Shown here piece after piece: positions 26,901 through 36,773 of a stretch of DNA of 64,000 bases; the first letter of the stretch is position 1; the number at the start of each line of letters is the position of its first letter. The notes beneath the pieces were generated by a model. The model saw only the letters and a list, made by a program, of their open reading frames with translations, was not told the DNA's origin and did not search any database. The translations under genes were made by a program, and so were the position numbers. Origin of the DNA: Sphagnum compactum (taxonomy: Eukaryota; Bryophyta; Sphagnopsida; Sphagnales); assembly GCA_965153455.1 (NCBI GenBank), contig OZ234504.1, forward strand, positions 5,766,001 through 5,830,000, in the 5' to 3' direction.

Positions 26901-27316
26901 ATGAGAAGTTGGATACAAAGTTTGAACAACTTTGGTATCATAAAAGTAGGTTGAAAATAAGTTTGAACTTAATTGAATCAAAATGGTGTTCAAACCTACT
27001 TCATATTAAAATTTTAATATATTATGATTATAACATCCACAATTTGATAATAAATAAGTATGTTTAGGGTTTCACAAAATTGAATTTTTTTAAAAAATCA
27101 ATATTTTATCTACATGTAACCCATTTTATAAGATCGGACATTTTGTGCAATTAGAAATATTTTTTTAAAATCTACTTAATTCTATTTTCAAGATGGGGTT
27201 TTTAAACATTATAAATATAAAATGAAAGATTATCATCATGTTAATTATTACACCTATTGTGACAAGAATCGACTATTATAATAAAAAATTTGGGATTTTA
27301 ATAGGATATTGGTTTT
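23994..27316. other. AT-rich repeat-derived intergenic DNA
   Basis: No gene recognised. It contains a telomere-like tract at about 24410-24434 (CCCTAGACCCTAAACCCTAA), a run of 26 C residues at 25001-25026, and scattered TTTGCGACT / CGACTA words at 25900-26220 resembling the subterminal words of the CACTA candidate that follows. Confidence 0.45.
26390..26720. repeat. Degenerate tandem repeat with TAGGTAAT/AATATGTATGTGG words
   Basis: About three diverged units share the order GGTA(A/G)TAGG, ATGTATGTGG, TAGTAGGTATTT, TTGATATGT and TTAATTAATTAGGC. Unit length is roughly 110-130 bases and the copies differ by indels, so the period is approximate. Confidence 0.55.
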
Positions 27317-27699
27317 CACTAAAAGAAAAACATTTATTTTTTACTAGTCTTTGCGACTAAATTTTAGTCGCAAGAGACATTTTGCAACTAAAATCTCTTT
27401 ACTCGCCTAAGACAAGTCGCATGTGATAAATTAGTCGCAAATGACGAAGGGTATTGTATGAAAGAAAAAATCAACAAATACATTTCATCCTTTGACTCCA
27501 TTGTATACGTATTGTCACATGCGACTAAGATGCAACTATTTTGGTCATAATTGAGGGCAAATGATGTGTTGCCATGTGTCTTAATATTTGATTATATAAA
27601 TTATTATTATTATTACTATTATGAAATAATACTTGGATGATATTATATTATGACACGTGGCCCAATGTAAATATGCCATGTGGCATTAAAATAATAATA

Positions 27700-27915
27700 T
27701 TAGGTTGATAGGTACCTAGGTAGGTACATAAATAGGTGCCTACAAACCTAGGCTACATACCAACCTACCTACTTAGGTAAAAAAATAAGTAGGTAGGTTC
27801 TACCTTCCTAGGTTAAATACCTACTCATATAGGTAAGTACTTAAGTAGGTAGGTACATAGGTCGACCTAGGTGGGTAGGTCAAACTAAGTACCTACCTAA
27901 CTAGGTAGATAAGTA
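27700..27915. repeat. Two-orientation TAGGTAGG/CCTACCTA tract
   Basis: More than a dozen TAGGTA or TACCTA words alternate between strands over about 215 bases (for example TAGGTAGGTACCTAGGTAGG and ACCAACCTACCTACTTAGG). The transcript could fold extensively. Related TAGGTAGG words occur near 7000, 26400, 55695 and 58500. Confidence 0.7.
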
Positions 27916-29059
27916 CTTTAGAAATGTGCATAATTTGTTTTTTTATTTTGGGTTGAGCCTTTTGATTAGCTCATCCCATGTGCACAAATTTCTTAATGTG
28001 AAATTGAATTACCACACCCCCTTGTTTATATAGTGTTCAAAATAGGAATGAAGAACAAACAATATGGGATAAGTTTTGAAGTTGCAATTTCCTCACAAAC
28101 TAAGTTCTAATTCTAGAACTTTTTTCATGCCTTACTTTTTTTAGTTTTTGGATTTCTAAACAATTCAAGTACTAGATAATTAAATAATCATTTAATTAAT
28201 AATGATTAAATTTACATATAATTTAATTATAAATTATACACTATAAATATTCATTATCAATTATTTAAATAAGCAATAACTTCTTAATATTGAACAAACT
28301 AGCTATTTAGTTACTCACAAGTTAATACATAATTCATAAATAATTAGATAACTAAAATATTTTAAAATATTTTATTATTTTTTAAAATCAGATAAAATTA
28401 TATGTAATATAATTAATGTAAAAATAATTTAATACAATAATTTAAAAATTATTTATTTTCAATATTTATGTTAAAATTATAGATAATGAATTAACAATTG
28501 CTATTAAAAAGTAAATTCTTACACAAATTTTTAAAAAATTATTATCCAACTAAAATTATTATATAATGACATTTATTTTTGTAAAATTATTATAGGTCAA
28601 AAATAAATTCTTGGTAATTATTAACTATAAATACAATATTTTGTTAAACATAACATTAATTTTAATAATTACTATAAAATATTTATCATAGATGATTAAT
28701 CACAGAATTTTTAATATTATTATTATTATATAATAATTTGTGAAATTAAAATCAGTAAAATAATTATTTTAACTACACTATAATTTTTCTAAATTTTTAA
28801 TTCAGGCTTGAAGTTATAAATTACAATGTGAAAATAATTATGTTTAATTAGAACATAATTATGCACATACTAATTAATTTTTATCTGAAGTAATTGCAAT
28901 GAATTTAAAGTAATGTCACATTAATTACATTAATTAATTTCTTCTAATATAAGAATATAATTCAGATAATATGCAAAATTATGTTATAACAATAATTATT
29001 TAATGTAACTTAGATTTAATAGACATAATTATTTATAAAAGTAATCTATTATGGATAAC

Positions 29060-29980
29060 AATAGTAGAAAAAACCCTTAAAATGAATCAATAATTTTTTG
29101 AATTAAAATATAAATTTACGATTCCAAAATAGTAATTCAGAATTCAAATATCAATTTTTAGATCAAATAAATTTTTGAAGTTAAATAACAAATTTCAGAA
29201 TTGAAATGTCAATTTTCAGACTTAATTAATAATTTTCTGAACTGAAATTAATTTCGAGAATCAAAAATAATAATTTGGAATTCAAATTTTGACTGTCAAG
29301 TCAAATAATTTCTTAAAAATCAAATTTAAAACTTCAGAATTCAAATATCAAATTGCAAGTTCAAATAAAAAAAATTCAAAATCAAAATGTCGATTTTTAG
29401 ACTCAATAATTTTTTTTGAATTGAAATACTAATTTTTAGATTCGAAAATAATAATTTAGAATTCAAATATCAATTTTAATATTTAATTACGTTTTTTGAA
29501 TTTAAATAACAATTTCCAGAATTGAAATGTCAATTTTCAGATTCAAATAATAATATTCAAAATTGAAATGTCCATTTTTAGACTGAATTAATAATTTTTA
29601 GAGTGGAAGTACTAATTTTGAGAAGCCAAAATAATGATTTGGAATTGAAATTTCAGGTTCAAATCAAATGATTATTTAAAATTTAAATGAAAATTTTTTA
29701 GAGTTGAAATATACATTTTCATATTCATATAAAAGTATTCAAAATTAAATTTTCCATTTTTATAATCAATTAATAATTTTTTGATCTAAAATACTAATTT
29801 TTGGATTCGAAAATATTAATTTAAAATTCAAATATCAATTTTTAGATCAAATAGGCCTTTTTTGAAAATATCATATTAAAATCTAAAATTTGAAATTCAA
29901 AATAATGTTTTAAACAATTGAAATAACAATTTTCAGATTTGAATAAAAAATTCAAAGTTTAAATATTAATTTTGAGATTC
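29060..29980. repeat. AT-rich degenerate tandem repeat (AATTCAAATATCAATTTT-type)
   Basis: Words such as GAATTCAAATATCAATTTT, TTTTTGAATT(G/T)AAAT and TTTTCAGATTCAAATAA recur over about 900 bases with heavy divergence. It reads as an old tandem array inside the CACTA candidate. No open frame of note. Confidence 0.55.
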
Positions 29981-30240
29981 ATTATATGAACAATATACAT
30001 ATGCATGCATATTTTATATATATATATATAATTTTAGTACATACACTAAAATACACCCCTATGTCTTTGTAGAATACTTTTAGGATATAACTAATTTGAT
30101 GACTATTGCGACTAATGGGACATATCAATCCAACCAATAGGATGAAATTTTTAATAGTTGCATCATAGTTGTGAGAATGACCAAAATAGTTGAAATTTGG
30201 TCTTATAGTTGCAAGTATTCCCAAATCTAGTCGCAAACGA

Positions 30241-31278
30241 TTACAAGTTGCATGTAGTCGTAAATGGAATGGTTACATTTTGGCTGATTTCTACTAGTGT
30301 TTGCACCAATTGTTCAAAAAGTGGCACTTTTTCTCGTTGAGTAACACCAATTACGTACCCTTTCCTTCTTCCAGAAATCAATGGATCAAGTCCTTTGAAT
30401 CTTGAATAGTACATTGAGTACATGTGAGGATCCATAAGTACAAAAGATGGAATTATATTGTACCACATTGGGTATGGTATAATTTTAGGTTGCCTTACTA
30501 TCGATGGTGTAACAAGTTGTGGCCAATCTAAATGTTGTCTAACCAATATTGGATTAGTAACTAAACTTGGTTGTATCTAGGTTTGTTGTACAAGTACACC
30601 AACATGGGTCGTTGGTGTGCTCGGTACCACAGGTTGTAGAGAAGTTTGGAGTTCTTCTCTCATTAATCTCTTCAATTTATCATCCACAAAAGGACAATTC
30701 TTGAACTCATGTCTAACCTGTTGACAATATGCATAAGTTAATGCAACTTCAACAGTAGGTTGGGTGGTTGTAATCGGTTTACTTCGTTGAACCAATGGTC
30801 ATTCAACGGTTTCCATGATAGGTACATTTGGCCAAACAATTTGATGAAGTGGTTGTGTTTGTTGAACATCAACATGGGCCACTATTACTCCCATCGATTC
30901 TGCATGTTGTTGATAACTCGATCAATGTGAAGGTCTTCGCTCCAAATTGCATAATTGTTCCAATCGAGTTAAATATCGATTACGCTCTAATTCTGAATCT
31001 GATGCGGTTGGATTCAAAATAGGAATCGGTTCAGATGTATAGTACCCAACAACCAATGTTGATTGAGAAGGTGCATTTGCTCTGGGAATATAATAACCAG
31101 GTGTCAAATATTCCCATTTATGTCATGTAGAGGTTACTTCATCAGCATGTCGAACAGGTTCAATATTTTGTTCACTCGGTTATGCATTCGACCTATGTTG
31201 TTGGGATGAATACTGGGGTGTCAAAAGTCGATTAGTTGAAGGTACTTGTTGTTCCCTTCTTTTTTCTTGCTCTACAAG
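30241..31278 (-). pseudogene. Decayed coding sequence split by the Ty3 element (3' part)
   Basis: Minus-strand frames read in order: VEQEKRREQQVPSTN next to the LTR, LTPQYSSQQHRSN, GYYIPRANAPSQST, a zinc-knuckle-like block with CQQVRHEFKNCPFVDDKLKR (about 30675-30735), WYNIIPSFVLMDPHMYSMYY, and GVTQREKVPLFEQLVQT at the low-coordinate end. The stops fall at positions consistent with CAA or CGA becoming TAA or TGA (for example after RSN-A near 31184 and in the TST-HKWEY segment near 31120). The 5' continuation lies beyond the retrotransposon (37115-37250). The family is unknown to me. The Cys-His knuckle and Pro/Gln-rich linkers resemble transposon-encoded proteins. Confidence 0.55.
31274..31278. 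repeat. Target-site duplication, left copy (ACAAG)
   Basis: ACAAG directly precedes the LTR at 31279 and recurs exactly at 37115-37119 after the other LTR. Five bases is the usual Ty3 duplication length. Confidence 0.92.
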
Positions 31279-31545
31279 TGTTATGGACCGACTACAAACA
31301 AATGGAGAATTACAAGACAAGACAAGCTTTATTGACCCATCAACTGGTGTTGATCTGCTGAAGGGTTGTTCCCCAGACTATCTCCTTTTATAACCCTGAG
31401 CCATACTAGTCCCAAAATATCCTAGGCCATGATATTGCCAAAAGTATCCCAAAATATCCTAAGCCATGACATTGCCAAAAGTATCCCAAAATATCCTAAG
31501 GCATGACATTGCCAAAAGTATCCCAAAATATCCTAGGCCATGACA
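31279..31545 (-). repeat. 3' LTR of the Ty3 element (267 bp)
   Basis: In element sense it starts TGTCATGGCC and ends GGTCCATAACA, with TG...CA ends. It holds four units of a 37-bp repeat containing CCAAAATATCCTA and GCCAAAAGTATC (plus-strand words), against six in the other LTR. The non-repeat part is nearly identical to the 5' LTR. Confidence 0.93.
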
Positions 31546-33186
31546 TTATCCTCTCCTCAAGCGACATCTTCCAGATGGAGCCGGTTTGTTAAGATACCGT
31601 TGGTGAAACCGATTAACTAAATCTTGGGCATGAACTAGGTTTCCATCAGGCTCCCAAGTAGCTTCAAAAGGAGGATAACCTCGCCAAAAGACAAGGTACA
31701 GGAGCTTTCCACGAATCTTCTTGGAGTCCAAGACCTCATGAACTTTAAACTCTTCTTGGCCTTCAATTTCGACTGGAGCTGGGGGTTCTTGATGACGTTC
31801 TGGGATCGGGTTTTCATGATAGGGCTCAAGCAGGGAGACATGGAAAACATTGTGGATTTTGAACTGGGGTGGAAGCTCCAACTGGCAAGCCACTAGACCA
31901 ACCAATTTGGCGATTTTGAAAGGTCCGAGGCGCTTGTAATCCAACTTGGCACATGGGCGAGTGGTAGCAATGTTCTTTCTGAGAAGCCAGACCTTGTCTC
32001 CAACCTTGAAGTTTGGATGGTCCTTGCGTCGGCGGTCTGCTTGCTTCTTTTGCCACTCTTGTGTTAGCTTGAGTTCTGCCATAAGGTTCTGTTGAACCTG
32101 TCCAAGCCTCGTGGCCCTTTCTTCAGCCGAGGGGTTTACGGAGTCTCCAGGAATTTCCAGGCTGAACCTGGGATGAAAACCGTAATTGGCAAAGAATGGA
32201 CTGATCCCGGTCGATGCATGTGTTGTGTTATTATAAGCAAACTCTGCTTGAGATAGTAGGTCCAGCCAGTCGTCCTGTTGGTAGTTCACAGTGCAGCGAA
32301 GGTATTGCTCGAGTGTCTGGTTTGTCCGTTCGGTTTGTCCATCTGTCTCAGGGTGGAAAGCTGAAGATAGCCAAATGTCAACTCCAAGAAGCTCGAATAG
32401 ACGATGCCAGAACTTGGATGCAAACTGAGGACCTCTGTCGGACACAATTTCCTCGGGGAGTCCATGCAGTCGGACGATCCCGTCCAAAATTAACTGAGCT
32501 GTCTCTTCTACCGTGATTGACTTGGAACAAGGGGTGAAATGGGCCATTTTGGTGAGTCGATCGACCACAACTAGTATTGAATTCTTGGTTCTGACAGTAG
32601 GGAGGTCCGTGATGAAGTCCATTGCAATAGATCCCCAAGGTCGGCTAGGAATCGACAGAGGCTGTAGGAGTCCAAACGGGCGATGCCTGGGAGCCTTGGA
32701 TCGAGCACATGTATCACAAGACTTGACATACTCCCGTAGCATCTTGTTCATTTTGGGCCACCAATAAGTCCTTGACACTAGTTCGTGAGTCCGTGCCATT
32801 CCAAAGTGACCCGCCAAGGTGTTGTCGTGGCATTCTCTCAGGATTTTTAGGCGTATAGGTCCTTCGGGTACATAAATCAGGTTATTTCGAAGGAGAAGTC
32901 CGTCTTGCTGCTCAAACTGATCCAAATCATCACGATTTGGGTTCCTTGGTCGTTCCTGGAGTTCCTTCTTGATGTTGGTAGCCCAGGTGTCTTCCTTAGT
33001 TGCCATCTTGATGTCCCTGACAAGGTATGAGTCTGGGAGGGTGCTGATTGTTGCTGTAACTCGAAATTGCTTGGGGTTGAGTAAAGTCTGGTTCTGCTGG
33101 CCGTAGGCCTCATCCCCCGCTCGAAGTTCATATTCTGAACGACGAGATAGCGCGTTAGCTTTCCCTTGCTGGGTGCCGGGTTGATA
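31546..33186 (-). CDS. Integrase with C-terminal chromodomain (intact frame of the Ty3 element)
   Basis: The longest open frame in the element. The zinc-binding HHCC domain has HDNTLAGHFG and CDTCARSK. The catalytic core has the first Asp in SIAMDFITDLP, the second in VSDRGPQFAS, and the Glu in ETDGQTERTNQTLEQYLR. A GPF/Y-like region contains YKRLGPFKIAKL. The chromodomain near the end (VHEVLDSKKIRGKLLYLVFW, then GYPPFEATWEP) is typical of chromoviruses, where it directs insertion toward marked chromatin. The frame is open from the TAG at 33187-33189 to a stop touching the LTR. It would normally be cleaved from Gag-Pol and has no start of its own. No missing catalytic residue was noticed. Confidence 0.93.
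   Translation of the reverse strand, partial: YQPGTQQGKANALSRRSEYELRAGDEAYGQQNQTLLNPKQFRVTATISTLPDSYLVRDIKMATKEDTWATNIKKELQERPRNPNRDDLDQFEQQDGLLLRNNLIYVPEGPIRLKILRECHDNTLAGHFGMARTHELVSRTYWWPKMNKMLREYVKSCDTCARSKAPRHRPFGLLQPLSIPSRPWGSIAMDFITDLPTVRTKNSILVVVDRLTKMAHFTPCSKSITVEETAQLILDGIVRLHGLPEEIVSDRGPQFASKFWHRLFELLGVDIWLSSAFHPETDGQTERTNQTLEQYLRCTVNYQQDDWLDLLSQAEFAYNNTTHASTGISPFFANYGFHPRFSLEIPGDSVNPSAEERATRLGQVQQNLMAELKLTQEWQKKQADRRRKDHPNFKVGDKVWLLRKNIATTRPCAKLDYKRLGPFKIAKLVGLVACQLELPPQFKIHNVFHVSLLEPYHENPIPERHQEPPAPVEIEGQEEFKVHEVLDSKKIRGKLLYLVFWRGYPPFEATWEPDGNLVHAQDLVNRFHQRYLNKPAPSGRCRLRRG
31549..31558 (-). promoter_or_regulatory. Candidate polypurine tract
   Basis: The element-sense sequence GAGGAGAGGA lies three bases (TAA) upstream of the 3' LTR, where a polypurine tract should prime plus-strand DNA. 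It overlaps the last integrase codons, and the integrase stop codon (31546-31548) abuts the LTR, so there is no 3' untranslated gap. Confidence 0.6.
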
Positions 33187-33530
33187 CTAAATCTCAAAGT
33201 CGAAATCAGCTAGGAAGATAGACCAGCGTGCCTGGCGACGATTTAAGGTCCGAGTAGTTGTGAAATAAAGGAGATTCTTGTGATTTGTCAGAACTTGGAC
33301 TCGATGTTGAGCTCCGACAAGATACGGTCTCCACTGCTCGAATGCCGTGATGATTGCCAGGAGTTCCTTATCGTAGACCTGGTAGTTGATTTCGGCACTG
33401 GTTAACTTCCGTGAATAGAAAGCAACTGGATGCAGCAACCCATCTATTCCAAATTGAGATAGAATAGCTCCCAAGGCAAAATCTGAAGCGTCCGTTTCCA
33501 CAATGAATGGCTTGGCAGGATCGGATGTAT
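33187..33530 (-). pseudogene. RNase H domain of the Ty3 element
   Basis: Motifs in order: [15 protein letters not shown] (first catalytic Asp), [20 protein letters not shown] (catalytic Glu region), and [11 protein letters not shown], where the family usually has TDHK, so a catalytic Asp appears replaced by Asn (a G-to-A change). The domain ends DFDFEI, then TAG at 33187-33189, where the family has Gln. Its frame differs from RT because of an apparent 1-nt deletion near 33520. Confidence 0.85.
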
Positions 33531-34622
33531 CAGGATGGGTGCAGAGGTGAATGCCATCTTGAGAGTATTAAAAGCAGCTTGGGCCGTTGGATTCCACGAG
33601 AAGGGCTTGTCTTTGCAAGTCAAGGTTATTAACAATGTTGTGATCTTGGAGTAGCCTTTGATAAACCGACGATAGAAGTTAGCAAACCCTAAGAAGCGTT
33701 GAACGTCCTTGACCGAGGATGGAGTAGCCCAACACTGGATGGTCTCGACCTTTGACTTGTCCATGAAAATGCCATCTGGAAAGATCACGTAGTCGAGGAA
33801 TGCCACTGAAGATTTGTCGAATTCACATTTTTCCAACTTGGCGTATAAGCCATGCTCCCGGAGCGTCGCAAGCACCAATCGTACATGTTTGTCATGGGTT
33901 TCCTGGTCCTTGGAAAAGATTAAAATGTCATCCAAATAGACCATGACAAATTCGTCCATGTAATCCCGGAAGATATCATTCATCAGATGTTAAAAGACTG
34001 TGGGTGCATTGGTGAGGCCGAAGGGCATGACCGTGTATTCGAAGTGGCCGTAGCGTGTGCGGAAAGCTGTCTTCCATTCATCACCAGGGCGAATCCTAAG
34101 TAAGTTGTAGGCTCCACGGAGGTCAAGCTTGGTGAAGATCTTCCCGGTACGTAGTCGATCTAGGAGACCTGAAATCAAGGGCAAGGGATATCGATTCTTT
34201 TTGGTTATCTTGTTGAGTCCACGATAATCCACACAGAGTCGAAGGGAGCCATCCTTCTTCTTGACAAACAAAATTGGGGCGCCAGCTAGAGACTTGGAAT
34301 GCTGAATGAACCCCTTGGCAAGATTTTCAGTAAGGTAATCACGCAGGGCTTGGAGTTCCGGTTCCGATAGGCCATAGATAGGACCAAAGGGTGGTGAGTG
34401 TCCTTCTTCTAGATCAATCGGGCAGTCATATGGACTATGGGCGGGGAGCTGATCAGCATTAATCTTTTCAAAAACATCAACAAAATCCTTGTACTTCTCG
34501 GGAAGTTTGACAGGTGTTGGTTCTGATTGGGGGTTTGTGGTGTTGGCTGGGTTGACATGGATGGCGAAGACTTGAAGATTCTTAGCAGCCCGATAGAAAG
34601 GGACAGCTCTATCAACGAAGAT
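33520..34622 (-). pseudogene. Reverse transcriptase domain of the Ty3 element
   Basis: It begins after the stop at 34623 with [14 protein letters not shown], then a segment ending [17 protein letters not shown] and the RT core. [39 protein letters not shown] (first Asp) and [12 protein letters not shown] follow. TAA at 33988-33990 replaces the usual Gln. It continues HLMNDIFRDYMDEFVMVYLD with the catalytic YLDD intact, then FLGFANFYRRFI. One nonsense codon and the downstream frameshift disable it. The catalytic Asp residues are retained. Confidence 0.93.
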
Positions 34623-34625
34623 CTA

Positions 34626-35345
34626 GACAGGTTTGGTTTTCTGGGCAGGATTCTTGACAAGATTATTGACAGGACAAGGTTTAGTTCTGACCAACCGGGG
34701 GTTCTTGACTGCAGGACTTGACATAACAGACTTGATAAAACTGGAATTGGTTCCGACCCTCTTTGGGTTCTCGACCACAGGGTTCTTGGCAGGACTGGAC
34801 AAAGTGTTTTTCTGAGCGTGGGGTTCTTGAGAGGTGCACCGTTGTGCGCTGAAGGTGAGGGTTCTAGATCGCCAATCAATGATAGGGTTGTGTGCTTCTA
34901 GCCAAGGCAGACTGAGGATGATGGGATGGTGAGAGGTGGAGATGATGTTGAGAACAATCTTCTCCGTGTGCTTGCCGATACAGAGTTCTAGAGGGGTTGT
35001 CTCGTGTGTGATTGCACCAGAAGCAATGGTTCTCCCATCAATAACCTCTACCGGAACAGGGGTTGACTTCTTGACCACAGGGATGTTGTGTTGGACGACA
35101 AATGTTTGGTCGATGAAAGAAGAGGTGGCGTCGGAGTCCACCAAAGCTGACACTTGTGGTATGTCTTCTGGAATACGAATGATGTCCACATACTGAGTGA
35201 AACTGGGGCTGGGACCAACAGCGGAACAGGAGCCTTTGCAAAGGTGGTGTTGGGTGAGATCCAGTCGCACGGCTCCTACTGTGACTGGATGTTCTTGTTT
35301 CCAACTCTTGGGGAGTTTCCACAGCTTGTACTTGAAGTTTGACAA
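34626..35345 (-). pseudogene. Aspartic protease region of the Ty3 element
   Basis: The retropepsin-like domain contains VSALVDSDATSSFIDQ. The family active site is DSGA, so the Gly appears replaced by Asp (one G-to-A change). HHPIILSLPWLEAHNPIIDW follows, the conserved second-half signature of Ty3 proteases. The segment ends at TAG (34623-34625), where Gln is expected. It overlaps the Gag frame in another frame over 35038-35345. Confidence 0.85.
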
Positions 35346-36249
35346 GCTTTTGAGGGCACTGACAAGCTATATGCCCTGGGTTGCCACAGTAAAGACATAG
35401 ATTGTTTGTCCTTCGGCGAAGTTTCTCGGCTTCTGTCAAAGATTTAAACTTAGCTGTGTCGATCTGCATCGGAGCAGGTCCAAAAGAGGCAGGTCGAGCA
35501 ACTGGTGTTGTTTGGGGAACTAAGGGGAGCGTAGTAGGCCGACTGTTCCAAAGCTGAACGTTGGAGGTGACTTTCTTTTCCTGGCGACGTTCGAATAGAC
35601 GATTATCGCACCGAATTGCCTAGGTGATGGCTTCACTGAAGGAAGAAGGGTCTGCGAATGTCAACAAAAGATCTTGAACATCATCACGAAGCCCACAGCG
35701 AAACTGATCAATCAAGGCAGCTTCTCCCCAATTGACGTCGCAGGCAAGCTGCCTGAATTCTGAGGCGTAGACGATAGTCGAACGTGTCCCTTGCTGGAGG
35801 CGACGCAGCTTATTGGCTGAAGTCCTGGCCTTGTCACTATCCCCAAATACTGCTTCAAATTCCGCCATAAAGGCGTTGAAATCTTGTAGAAGAGGGGATG
35901 ATGTTTCCAGGATGGGAGCAAACCATGCTGCAGTTGTCCCAGTGAGTAGGGTTCCAACGAATCCTACACGAGTGGTGTCATCAAAATAACGACGGGGGTG
36001 TAGTTGCATGATTAGGCGTACCTGGCTGACAAAGCCTCGAAATTTGAGGCGCGTTCCATCAAACTTTTCTGGCAGACTGATCTTGGGCTCTGGGGCGGCC
36101 ATTGCAAGAGCAGGAAGTACTGGGGCAGGAGGTGGTGGCTGATTCTGTAGGCGGGTCACCGAGTCTCTAAGCACGGCATTTTCTTGTTGAAGGTGCTGAA
36201 GGGCAGCGAGGATTTGAGTGAGATCGATGTTTGATTCTAAGTTGTCCAT
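35038..36249 (-). pseudogene. Gag of the Ty3 element, with CCHC zinc knuckle
   Basis: The first ATG is at 36249. The N-terminus has a short coiled-coil-like stretch (ILAALQHLQQENAVLRDSV), a Pro-rich linker, and the retrotransposon Gag domain (LPEKFDGTRLKFRGFVSQV, then GTTAAWFAP, FMAEFEAVFGD and QFRCGLRDDVQDLLL). TAG at 35620-35622 interrupts the frame just after SEAIT, where a CAG codon would restore continuity. The same frame continues to the zinc knuckle CLYCGNPGHIACQCP (about 35360-35405), the RNA-binding end of nucleocapsid. The frame stays open to 35038, but the protease frame takes over around 35345 or below. Confidence 0.88.
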
Positions 36250-36286
36250 GGTGGTAGTTCTCACACTTTTGCGCTTTCAATCTTCA

Positions 36287-36597
36287 AACTTGAAACTTCA
36301 GATGCTTGGATCTCTCTCAATACAAGTCCAAATGACATGAAATTTCTCTCACACATATATTCCTATATGATCTATAAGATCACAAAGTTACAGACCCAAA
36401 AAAAAACTTAAACAAAGGAGATATGACCAAAAAACCAGATCTACACTTGAAACTTCAGATGCTTGGATCTCTCTCAATACAAGTTAAAATGACATGAAAT
36501 TTCTCTCACACATATATTCCTATATGATCTATAAGATCACAAAGTTACAGACCCAAAAAAGCTTAAATAAAGGAGATATGACCAAAAAACCAGATCT
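36287..36597. repeat. Direct duplication of about 155 bp in the Ty3 5' leader
   Basis: A segment starting CTTGAAACTTCAGATGCTTG (plus strand) and ending GACCAAAAAACCAGATCT occurs at about 36287-36440 and again at about 36445-36594, with only a few substitutions and a shortened A-run. It lies in the untranslated leader between the primer site and Gag. Confidence 0.9.
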
Positions 36598-36761
36598 GGC
36601 ACAGAGTTTTCAAAAGCTCTTAACTTTTACAAAACATATCCTTTTCTTTTGAAACTTTGAGAGTAGAAGCGTCCTATAGTCTTCTATAACCTTTCCAAGT
36701 TTCACTCCAAGATACCTCTAGCTACCTACTGAAACAACAAAACAAACAAACAAGAAGAAGG

Positions 36762-36771
36762 AGCAGATCAA
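36762..36771 (-). promoter_or_regulatory. Candidate self-priming primer-binding site
   Basis: In element sense the 5' LTR ends ...CCATAACA, then GT, then TTGATCTGCT. This is the exact complement of AGCAGATCAA inside the LTR (36845-36854), which lies 33 bases downstream of the TATA box and so near the expected RNA 5' end. No TGG-initiated tRNA-complementary site is present. The arrangement matches Tf1-type self-priming. Confidence 0.65.
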
Positions 36772-36773
36772 AC

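Larger units (their letters stand above)
27317..30299. mobile_element. Probable non-autonomous CACTA (En/Spm-type) transposon
   Basis: The left end is CACTAAAAGAAAAAC at 27317. The right end, read on the minus strand from 30299, is CACTAGTAGAAATC. Both fit the plant CACTA terminus pattern CACTAnnAGAAA. The element is flanked by TTT on both sides (27314-27316 and 30300-30302), matching the 3-bp target duplication of this superfamily, although TTT is weak evidence in AT-rich DNA. Subterminal GCGACTA/TAGTCGC words occur inside both ends, including a near-palindrome built on TTGCGACTAAA at about 27350. The interior has no transposase frame and consists of TAGGTAGG tracts and AT-rich tandem repeats, so it would need transposase in trans. 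Confidence 0.6.
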
